Position numbers and translations under genes: made by a program. The notes below the pieces were generated by a model. It saw only the letters and a program-made list of their open reading frames with translations, was not told the origin of the DNA and did no database searches. From assembly GCA_030549495.1 (NCBI GenBank), contig JAUIRK010000570.1, forward strand, positions 606,501 to 670,500: DNA of 64,000 nucleotides. Direction: 5' to 3'. The stretch is from Nectonema munidae (Eukaryota; Nematomorpha; Nectonematoida; Nectonematidae). This document shows positions 55,895 through 64,000 of the stretch, one piece after another (the stretch's first letter is position 1; each line of letters begins with the position of its first letter).

Positions 55895-56160
55895 ACTTTC
55901 AATTTTTACCGACGGCTTAAAATCACGTAACGAAGCAACCGCTCCTTGCGCCTCTTTTAATCACAATACAAGTATTCCCTTCTAACAAATGCAATGAAAT
56001 GGAAGTCCTAACATTCCTAACATCATGCAACCACATTATTGATGACTTAATCATCTTTACGTCCAAATTCAAGCACATAATAATTTTTACAGATTCACAA
56101 AACATAATCAAGGACCTACAACTTTACAGATAAATTCCTCTTTCATCACTAAGCCTAGCC
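55895..56160 (+). mobile_element. RNase H domain remnant, probably of an I/Jockey-type LINE
   Basis: Two frames together show the three acidic positions of RNase H in order: FTDGLKSRNEATAPCASF (Asp), NEMEVLTFLTSCNHIIDDL (Glu) and IIIFTDSQNIIKDLQLY (Asp). Spacing fits LINE-borne RNase H. Followed by a (CCTA)n run at about 56188-56210, possibly a tail. No reverse transcriptase is visible upstream. Confidence 0.5.
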
Positions 56161-56374
56161 AAAAAAATTAATCAACATTAGCATCTCCTACCTACCTACC
56201 TACCTACCCAAATACACAGAAATATAATTTTTATTTACAAATAAGAACTTAAAATTAAAAATATATTAGATAAATGCTTAAAATAAAAAGATACACAGAT
56301 ATTTGAATGAGGACTGGCAATAGAGTATTATTATATATTTTTATGTCTCCCATTATCTTGCCCGACCACATATA
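56161..56374. other. Short spacer with (CCTA)n
   Basis: CTACCTACCTACCTACCTAC at about 56190; otherwise A+T-rich. Confidence 0.4.
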
Positions 56375-56559
56375 TTGGTTGGTTGGTTGGTTTGAGATAT
56401 CAAAGCACTTTCAGCAGTTAAGCTATATGCTCGCATTATGCTTAAGATGGTTAATCACAGTTTTTGTGAATTTGTTTTTAGAGTTGGGAGCCTTGGGGAT
56501 CGAACCCCTGACCTTCAACTGTTAAGCTGAGAGGTACACCCTAACAACCATGAGGCTCC
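56375..56559 (-). mobile_element. tRNA-derived SINE with (CCAA)n tail
   Basis: On the minus strand the first 73 bases (56559-56487) are tRNA-like: acceptor arms GGAGCCT and AGGCTCC pair 7 of 7, A box TGGTTGTTAGGGTG, an anticodon-like hairpin (TCAGC/GTTGA), and a T arm GGGGTTCGATCCCC with a perfect B box. A body (GATGGTTAATC ... GAGCATATAGC ... AAGTGC) and a CCAACCAACCAA tail at 56390-56375 follow. Loop sizes are not those of a working tRNA. A second copy lies inverted at 56684-56810. Confidence 0.75.
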
Positions 56560-56683
56560 TACCACATATATTAGTAATAATTAATTTAAATTAAAAAATT
56601 ATTTTAAACAGCTTACTATTATAAAATAATTATATATTTACAAATAATTATTATATTTTAAGTTATTATTATAATATAAGTTT

Positions 56684-56810
56684 AGGGATTTAATCCTAAA
56701 GGCTCCCGACTCTTAAAAATAAAATAATAAAATCTGTGATTAACCATCTCAGGCATATTGCGAGCACATAGCCTTACGGGAGAAAGTGGTTTGATATTCA
56801 ACCAACCAAA
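56684..56810 (+). mobile_element. tRNA-derived SINE, second copy, inverted
   Basis: Starts in the T-arm region (GGATTTAATCCTAAAGGCTCC), continues GTGATTAACCATCTCAGGC, ATTGCGAGCACATAGCC and GAAAGTGGTTTGATA, and ends CAACCAACCAAA. It is 5' truncated and diverged from the copy at 56375, with about 120 bases between them. Confidence 0.65.
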
Positions 56811-57250
56811 TAAATAATCAAGTTATTTTTTTAATTTTTTATAATTCAATTTCAAATTAATAATTTATTTTAATTTTATGTTGAGAACACTGGTCAACAA
56901 GAATTTTGCTGAATTAGTAATTTTAGTTGATTTAGGGTAATTTGGGTCTGCTGAATTCAAATATCAAATTATTTTTGCCTAATCAGGTCAACTTTTTGAG
57001 ATACGCTTTAATTTATTTTAAGTCTAGCCTCAAATATTTTTACGTAAATCAGTTTATTCATTAGTCTGATTTACTTTAAGTTTTATGGATGGTTATGAGT
57101 AATATTCAAGAAAAGTCTCATATTTATATAAAAATAATCTTCGAATACATTGAAGCTTTTGTTGTTTACCTCTGAAGCTTCAAGAAAGGAAGATGTATAT
57201 ATATATATGTAATAAAGAAACGTTAAAATTTTGTATGAATAAATCTTTAT
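56811..57250. other. Possible 3' flank of the family gene
   Basis: No coding. AATTCAAATATCAAATTATT and GGTCAACTTTTTGAGATACG (56955-57010) may be untranslated sequence of the repeated gene on the minus strand. (TA)n at 57196-57207. Confidence 0.3.
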
Positions 57251-58864
57251 TTAAATGAATTTCCTTTTATAAGATTTTCTAGAAAATTTAGCATTTATAT
57301 CGTCTCTTTGAATACTCCAACAATAATCAGCCATCATATTTTCATTCCATCGACCTTGATACCTTTCCTCCATGACTTTCAAACTTTGGTGGAAGCGCTC
57401 ATGGTGCTCGTCACTTACAGCTCCAAGATTTTCAGGAAATTTCTCAAGGTGGCTATTAAGAAAATGTAGCTTCACACTCATATTACAGCCAAGATCACGA
57501 TAGCTTTTTATTAAAGTTTCAACTAAATTTACATAATTTTCATCTTTTCTATTTCCCAAAAAACCATCAACAATAGCTACAAATGCCTTCCATGCTTTTT
57601 TTTCATTCACATTCATTGTGTCTATAAACCCATTGCTTTTTAAAAGTTTTCTTATGTGCGTTCCATCAAAAACACCAGCTTTTACTTTTTCATAACTTAA
57701 ATGGGGTAATGCCTTCAATATAAATTGAAAGCAACCCTCTTTTTTATCTAAAGCTTTTACAAATTGTTTTATAAGCCCAAGTTTTATATGAAGAGGAGGG
57801 AAAATAATTTTCTCTTTTTTAACAAGCGGTTTATTTATTATATTTTCTTTTCCAATTGTAACCTCTTCTCTTCCAGACCAATGTTTTTGAGTATAATGTT
57901 TTTCTTTGGCACGGCTATTCCATAAGCATAAAAAGCACGTGTACTTTGTATAACCGCTTTGTTGGCCTAATAAAAAATTTACCATTTTGAGGTCTACACA
58001 TATTGACCATTGTTGTTCTTCATATTTCAACAGTTCTAAAAAATTTTTAATATTACCATAACTCTCTTCCATACTGGCTGAATAACCAATAGGTATTCCA
58101 CTGAAAATATTTTTGTTATGAAGCAATACACATTTTAAACTTTTCCTGGAGCTATCAATAAAAAGTCTCCATTCATCTATGTCATAGCACTCCACACCCA
58201 TACATTTCAATAAACCAGGAATATCAGAGCAAAATATGAATTCCTTGTCATTTTTAAAAAAATTGAGTAAGTTTTTTTCTCTATTACGGTAAAATGTTAT
58301 TTTACCTAAATCTCTAATAAGATCATTCAATTCTGATTCATTGAATAGTTTATTTTGATCGGAAAAATAAACTTGCAATTCTTCATCGTTATCACTTGCA
58401 CCAGAATCATCAATTTCATTATCTGATGATGGTAAGCCTCCGAAAGTAGGAACAGGAACTTTATCTGAATGTTTGATAGGACGAATTGCTGAAGGTAAGT
58501 TTGGATAAATAATGCCTTTTTTGTTTTTCTTATTGAAACCCAAAGTTTTTGTGAGACAAAAGTAACAATCTTGAATATGGTCCTTTTGTTCACGCCAAAC
58601 CATTGGGATTCCAAAAGACAAACTTTTCCTTCTGCCTTTTGTCCATTGACGGAGATTTTCCACACAAGGTTTGCAAACAGTATGCGGAGCCCACGAAAAC
58701 TCTTGATCTCCTAATTTGATTTTAAAGTAGGCAAAATAAGCTTTTTTAATAAATTCATTAATTGCCATTCTTTGAGATGGGATTGCAAAACTTCCACATA
58801 TATAACAAAATGGGTCAGGGGAATTCAAACACTTTCTTCTCAAGGCCATATTATAATAAAACAC
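57251..58864 (-). CDS. Unclassified zinc-binding protein, SDEHxERFH family, intact 537-codon frame
   Basis: No named domain known to me. A likely start is Met6 (58849). In order: C20-x2-C23 and C64-x2-C67, C100-x2-C103, YPNLPSAIRPIKHSDKVPVP (120-139), an acidic Ser/Asp linker (147-163), EWRLFIDSS (D237), LKCVLLHNK and IPIGYSASMEESYGN, WSICVDLK (D291), C310FLC313 with H323 and H328 like a C2H2 knuckle, [17 protein letters not shown] (357-372), MSVKLHFLNSHLEKFPENLG (462-481), SDEHHERFHQ (484-493), YQGRWNENMMADYCW, and a basic tail. Compared with the broken copy at 44541 it lacks about 20 residues after IRDL (about 184), an in-frame loss. AATAAA overlaps the stop. No terminal repeats found. From memory, relatives are abundant, multicopy and intronless in arthropods and cnidarians, suggesting a mobile-element protein. 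The D237/D291/D485-E486 spacing would suit an RNase H-fold transposase (inference). Confidence 0.8.
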   Translation of the reverse strand: MFYYNMALRRKCLNSPDPFCYICGSFAIPSQRMAINEFIKKAYFAYFKIKLGDQEFSWAPHTVCKPCVENLRQWTKGRRKSLSFGIPMVWREQKDHIQDCYFCLTKTLGFNKKNKKGIIYPNLPSAIRPIKHSDKVPVPTFGGLPSSDNEIDDSGASDNDEELQVYFSDQNKLFNESELNDLIRDLGKITFYRNREKNLLNFFKNDKEFIFCSDIPGLLKCMGVECYDIDEWRLFIDSSRKSLKCVLLHNKNIFSGIPIGYSASMEESYGNIKNFLELLKYEEQQWSICVDLKMVNFLLGQQSGYTKYTCFLCLWNSRAKEKHYTQKHWSGREEVTIGKENIINKPLVKKEKIIFPPLHIKLGLIKQFVKALDKKEGCFQFILKALPHLSYEKVKAGVFDGTHIRKLLKSNGFIDTMNVNEKKAWKAFVAIVDGFLGNRKDENYVNLVETLIKSYRDLGCNMSVKLHFLNSHLEKFPENLGAVSDEHHERFHQSLKVMEERYQGRWNENMMADYCWSIQRDDINAKFSRKSYKRKFI

Positions 58865-60400
58865 TAAAAATTAATCTTAAAAAATAGGTAAAAAATGTAT
58901 ATATTTATCATTATTTTTATTTTAGTTGACAAAATATACCAAACTGAATTTGGCTTTTAAAGAAAAAACTTGACGTGATATGAAAAAATGAATTCAATTT
59001 TTATATTCAGCATGTAAAAATTGTATAAAATCAAATCTCAAAACAAAATCAGCAAAAAAAAAATTCAAAATGTTGTCCTGTGTCTTCTATGTATATTTAA
59101 CTTATTCTGTGTATATTTAAATTTGTTTTGGTATATTTGGGTGTATTTGGGTAAAAAGTTCCACCCCTTTTTTCTGCCACATATCACACATCAACAGTTG
59201 AATGGTTCGACTTTGAATGAGTGTGATAGTAAGTTTTCTTATACTTCGCACGCTTCTATCATAGTTCAAATTTCATGGAATTATGCAAATAAAAATTTTA
59301 ATTTCGTTTATATTTTGTCTAGCCAACCCTTGAACGAAATTAGATTATATATATATATTTGATAATATAGTAATTTTTAGTAATATATATTTGACAACAT
59401 AGTAAATTTAAAATCATTGTTTTTTACAACTAGTACAAAGTTTATAGTTTAGAGTCTCTCTCTCACTCACTCACTCACTCACTCACAACTAATACAATGA
59501 TGGTGAGCAACAGTAAGCAAAATGCTGAGAGAATAAATATCATATAGAAAATACCAATAGTCCATGACTAGTTTTACTATTCCTTACTTTTCAAAAATAT
59601 TTGTATAATTAATTCTGAGAACGATTTTAAATTTTTTTAAAACACTAAAAAAGTTTGGAGAAAATATTTTATCGGAAGATTATGTTTTAGTTTTACTGGA
59701 GAATCAATGAGCTTATGTCAACCATTCCTGTTTGAACAGTATAAGAAAAAATATATTCAGATTATATGAAGTTGATACCAATATTGAAAGGAGAGAACCA
59801 CTATCATCTCACAGATTTCAATACAAGGTTGCATTTTCAGAAATTTATTGTATAATTTTTCTATAGATTGCCATTATAATATAATACAATCAGGGGACGA
59901 AAAAGCCTTTCGCCGCAAAATAATTTTCAATTTTATGAATTATTATCGTTTTTTATAGTATTTATTAGACTTGTTTGTCTTCTGAGTAGATTTTCGATAT
60001 TACTATTCTTGTTTTAATGTTAAGTCTTGGAATGTATATTTAAAATCTATTTTTTTCATGAATGTCCACTTCTTGTTATAATAATGCAAATTTGAGCTTT
60101 ATTTGATCAGAGGCAGTAATGTATCCAGTCATTTGAATAAGAGCCCATGCATTTTTGAGCGAGGAAAATATTTTTTATAGCACATAACTATATAAGAACT
60201 CTATAATTTAAAGCTTAAAATGTTTATCCCTATTAATTACTGTAACCAAGCCCTTGATAGGGGGCAAGGGAGCTAGCCCCTCTGGGATTTATTTTGCCCC
60301 TCTGAAACTCCTTTGAAATATATAAATGTATAGACTTTCTTATATTCCTGGCCCTATTAAAAACAGTTTTGCCCCGTACTTGAAGTGGGCAATAGGGCCA
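58865..60400. other. No gene seen; microsatellite
   Basis: A+T-rich. TCTCTCTCACTCACTCACTC (about 59457-59485) is a simple repeat and (TA)n lies at 59346-59360. 60240-60400 is a richer patch with CCCCTCTGG and GGCCCTATT, possibly a worn repeat. Confidence 0.4.
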
Positions 60401-60725
60401 GTGGCGGTTGTAGATTTTCAAAAGTGAAGGGGCCAAATAAGGGCCAAGTTTTTTAATCGATAATTTTTTATTAATTTTGCTACCAAATACATATGTTTAC
60501 TTTTTTTTCTTTGAATTATTGGAATGAATGAAAATCAAATTAAGAGTGCTCTTGGTCTAAGATTCACCCGTCCAGATAAAAGAGATATTTCTTCCCCTGG
60601 ATGCAAAACCCAGTCAAAAAAATAAAATTAAAAAAGTTTCGAGTAAATTTTAAATCCAGTAAAATAGGTATTTGATGTGAAGGGGCCAACATGGGGTGCA
60701 GCCAAAAAACTCGGGGGGCCATAGC
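60401..60725 (+). repeat. Repeat with hAT-like CAGTGGCGG start
   Basis: CAGTGGCGGTTGTAGATTTTC followed by GTGAAGGGGCCAA, which recurs at about 60677 before GGGGGGCCATAGCC. No matching inverted right end. Confidence 0.35.
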
Positions 60726-61290
60726 CTTTACTGACTGAATTATGTGTATGAAGGTTATATAAAATGATTCTTTATTTTTCTGCGTTACTAATCAAGATTG
60801 GTAAAATTTCGTTGCTAAACATTATAAAATTTAATTTTAACCAACAATGCATTTTCAGTACAGAGTAATCAATCCACCTAACCTTTTAATTTGATATGAA
60901 CCAGGCTTGTTTAAAATTAGTGATATGAGAGGATTAGAAATATCTTTTAGCTCTTAATCAATATTGTATCGGATTGTGGGGTTGTCGAATAATCTTTTGT
61001 CAGATAAATGAGACTGTATTACCAATGAGCCTCTAATACAACCCTTTCCATATTTACAAAAGAGATCATTTTTAGTCATATTATAAAAACTTCACTTGAT
61101 TAAAGTATAGAATATCTAATAGACTATACAGAAAGACTGTGACCATCCGTTTCAATAACTGTTAAATAACAATAAAGAGGAATAAAGACTTAATTACATC
61201 TGATGAGTAGGATCTATCATATATGAATTATTTTGTTTCTTTGTTGAGCTTGAAGAGTTATTCCCAAACTTTCTAAAAATTTTTGGTGTG
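60726..61290. other. No gene seen
   Basis: A+T-rich, no motif. Confidence 0.3.
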
Positions 61291-61790
61291 GCCGTCTAAC
61301 TTCTTCTTCTTCATCTTATCCTCATATTGGGGGTCGATGGCTTTCATCCGTTCTCTCCAAAGCTTTTTGTTTGTAGCATCGCTTTCTTTCAAACCTAATT
61401 TTTTCATACTTTCTTCCAAATCATCTCCCCATCTAATTTTTTGCTTTCCTCTTTTTATTTTTCCTTTTACCTGCTCATCGTATGCTTTCCTTATTTTCTC
61501 ATCTTTTTCCCTTCTCAGCACGCGTCCTTACCATCTCATTTTGTTTTTTTCGATTACATCTGTCACACTCGTCATTACTTTTGTTCTTCGTCTTATTTCT
61601 TTATTCCTGATTCTCTATCTCTTCTTGTTACATTTAACATCATTCTCAGCATTTTCATTTCAGACACTTCCAACTTGTTCTTTTCTTTCTTTTTCAGACA
61701 CCAACATTTAAGTCATGACTGGTCTCACTATGGCTAAATACACTTTCGCCTTCACTTTTATTGGCAGCTTTTTATCGTTTAAACCCTAAC
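61291..61790 (-). mobile_element. LINE 3' end (reverse transcriptase C terminus)
   Basis: On the minus strand: KKLPIKVKAKVYLAIVRPV (about 61780-61725), then after frame loss RVLRREKDEKIRKAYDEQVK, GKIKRGKQKIRWGDDLEE and KLWRERMKAIDPQYEDK, ending in AAG repeats (MKKKK). Same C-terminal architecture as 26430-26935 but well diverged. Confidence 0.72.
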
Positions 61791-61916
61791 CCTAGTGACG
61801 GCCTATTTTCATTAGCCCCCTCGGTTTTTCTTGAATGATTGCAAATTTTTACAAAATTTTCGCGTGAACCTACTAAATGATTGATTGCGAATCTGTTCGT
61901 GACATTTATTTTTTTT

Positions 61917-62150
61917 ATTAGTTTAAATGGGTATACACCATTTATTACACATATATACCCATTTTCAAGTTTGCTGAACACAATGTCACGTTTATTTTTT
62001 TTTAAAATCAACCAAACCTGTCAAAAAATTGATTGATATATGACAGCTCAAATGAAAAAAGAAACTTTTAGTTTAAATGGTTATACAAAGTGTTTTTTTA
62101 TACATATATACCCATTTTCAAGTCTGCTGAACACGATGGTCTCTGACAAA
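61917..62150. repeat. Direct repeat, 150-bp period
   Basis: TTAGTTTAAATGGGTATACA at 61918 recurs as TTAGTTTAAATGGTTATACA at 62068; each is followed by CATATATACCCATTTTCAAG and TGCTGAACAC. TTGATTGATATATGAC lies between. Non-coding. Confidence 0.6.
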
Positions 62151-62505
62151 TTATTGGCTGTTGTGATGTCAATCAAATTATAAATTTTTTAAGTAAAATA
62201 TAGGTAATGCTATAAAGCATAAAAATTATAACATACATCTAAATGAATAAATAATATATTTATTTTACATTACTTAGTATGCAAACATTTGATACAAAAA
62301 TTGATTAAAAACTTTTTTTAAATTTTCAACATAAGAAACATTTTTTTAGAATTCAAAAATTACAATAACATTTTGTTGAATATATTTTACTAAAGATTCT
62401 AGATATAATTTACAAAAAATAAGTGAGTAAATTAAAAAAAAATTATAAAAATGAGTTAAAAATAAAAATACATACTTTATTTCTGTTCAATACTCGAGGT
62501 TAGAG
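62151..62505. other. A+T-rich, nothing seen
   Basis: No motif recognised. Confidence 0.3.
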
Positions 62506-62507
62506 GT

Positions 62508-64000
62508 TCTGTTTTCCCGGAAAAATTGGATTCCCGGGAATCGGGAATAAAAAAAATTTTTCCCGGGATCCCGAGATTTCCCGGGAAGGTCAAAGTTTTT
62601 AGAATTTAGTTTTTTATTTAAAAAAAAGTTATTTCTATTATATGCTTTTAAATGAAAATTCATGATATTTATTTATAAAATTGAAAAATTAAGTTTTGAT
62701 ACGCAAAAAAGACAAAAAATTTTATTGAAACATTGAAAATAATTAAAGTGACTTTTTATGTAAAAAAAACTTTTCAAAAAAACTAAGGCATTTAATCCTT
62801 CATTCTTAATGCTTTGCCTTTTTTTTTGAAAGAATCATTCACTAGAGAAAAATTTCTTTCACATTCGCAGGAACAAGGCTTGATTGAATTTAATGCGGAT
62901 TTCAGAAGAACTGGGGCTTCTGGTAAGCCATAGCTTTTTTTGAATCATGAAGATTTTCCTCTATTGAAATATGATTCTTGTTTTTATTACACTTCATAAA
63001 AGCTTGAATTTCTCTGTTCATGCTTTCAGTAAGAGAACATTTATTTTTGTCATCAGTTTTAGCAGTGATGTAGTTTAGATCGCAACTTTTTTCTTCAGAA
63101 TCAGTATTTGAAAAGTAATTTGTATATAAACTTTTGAAAATATCAGCGCCAAATTGAACGATTTCTTTAAAAGTTGAGTATTTTAACAAAGAATCTTGGG
63201 GATTTGTGTAACTTTGGTTTTTAGAAAACGTAAAAGTGATACAAGTCTTTTGTTTCTTCGATCTTCAATTCTGAAAATAATTTTTCTTTAATTATACGAG
63301 AAAACTGAGTTTCATTGCTACTTAAAGTTTTAAACAAAAAATTGAATATTGCTTCACTCTCCATTATATTACATTTACTATCACTCTATTTTGTTATAGC
63401 TACTTGAACTGGTTTTAAGCTTTTAACAACATCCTCAAGAACGTCAAATTTGATTTCTGAAAAAAGATGTATCTTTTCGTTGAGGTCAATCAGCGTTTTA
63501 AAAATAGAGTTTTTTAGAAAAATAAATCGTTCCAACATAGTTACTAAGCTATTCCATCTTGTTTTTACGTGTAAACTGAGCTTAAATTCACGACCATGAT
63601 CTGATATTACATGTTTCTGAAGAGCGGAATTTTTTACCGGAGATTTTCTAAACATTTTAATTATTGTAACAATGTTTCGTAAAGATTCAATACAACAAAA
63701 ATATTCTTTACTGGATTCTTCCTCGGTATCATTCATCTTCTTCAGATTCACTGTCTCTTTCTATATGATAATATGCAAAATTATTTCGATAATCTTTTTC
63801 TGACATATATACGACATCCACAATGCTAAATGAATTGCATGAATAAAGCACAGTTGATGTATCATAAAGTTTTTTCATTACACTGGCTCCATCACTTGTA
63901 ATACTCATGATATCATTGTTAATATTTAAGTTAAATTCTTGAAACTTTTCTTCAATCAATACAAAATGGTCACTGGCAGAACACGATCCTTGCAAGAAAA
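62508..64000 (-). mobile_element. hAT transposon relic, runs off the window
   Basis: Transposase on the minus strand from high to low: NNDIMSITSDGASVMKKLYD (catalytic Asp, about 63900), FRKSPVKNSALQKH and VKTRWNSLVTMLERF (about 63650-63520), an Asp/Glu/Lys-rich spacer (62902-63189), and CECERNFSLVNDSFKK (about 62865-62815), the C-terminal dimerisation motif. Frames change several times. Beyond it, 62508-62600 has TTTCCCGG, ATTCCCGGGAATCGGG and TTTCCCGGGATCCCG palindromes typical of one hAT end group. The other end lies outside the window. Confidence 0.75.
62513..62602. repeat. CCCGGG palindrome cluster at hAT end
   Basis: Four TTCCCGG or CCCGGGAA steps, two of them perfect palindromes (ATTCCCGGGAAT, CGGGATCCCG), in otherwise A+T-rich DNA. 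Taken as the subterminal region of the hAT on its right. Confidence 0.55.

Noticed and set aside
56487-56559. Functional tRNA gene
   Set aside because: The acceptor stem is perfect, but the anticodon and T loops have the wrong size and the head is fused to a repeated body with a simple-repeat tail and an inverted sister copy.

Overview
The window is strongly A+T-rich animal nuclear DNA. The one host gene found has short exons with GT/AG introns, and almost everything else is decayed mobile DNA (hAT, Tigger/pogo, piggyBac, MULE, LINE, SINE and MITE remnants). The repeat mix and one expanded, unclassified protein family suggest an arthropod, perhaps a parasitic copepod (inference only, low confidence).

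Host gene: the alpha subunit of translation initiation factor eIF2 lies on the minus strand, from the start codon at 51341-51339 to the stop at 17405-17403. Eight coding exons join in one frame to give 338 residues, including the regulatory serine (Ser52 counting Met, the classical Ser51). Intron lengths rise without exception from 5' to 3': 52, 339, 767, 1247, 5333, 6365 and 18819 bases. About 34 kb of the window is therefore one transcription unit, and the elements between 17.6 and 49 kb are intron passengers.

Layout: 1-17.3 kb is downstream flank. It holds a complete but decayed hAT transposon (8066-10339) with a perfect 8-bp target duplication, a 0.7-kb inverted-repeat element, MITEs and SINE-like pieces. 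Intron 7 (17.6-36.4 kb) carries a Tigger/pogo transposon, a MULE fragment, a LINE 3' end, a decayed piggyBac, a second Tigger relic and several MITEs. Intron 6 (36.6-42.9 kb) has two hAT relics and a local repeat present three times. Intron 5 (43.0-48.4 kb) has a broken member of an unclassified zinc-binding protein family, interrupted inside its most conserved motif by a poly(A)-ended fossil that carries reverse transcriptase and RNase H. Upstream of the gene (51.4-64 kb) are clustered TTAA-flanked MITEs, a 525-bp inverted-repeat element with a perfect 10-bp target duplication, an inverted pair of tRNA-derived SINEs, an apparently whole 537-codon member of the same unclassified family, LINE relics and a hAT that runs off the right edge.

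The most interesting candidate is the unclassified family (57251-58864 intact, 44541-47860 broken). It combines several CxxC pairs, a C2H2-like knuckle and a near-invariant SDEHxERFH signature with two aspartates in an RNase H-like strand pattern. It could be the transposase of an unnamed element class. No RNA gene, CRISPR or second host gene could be supported.
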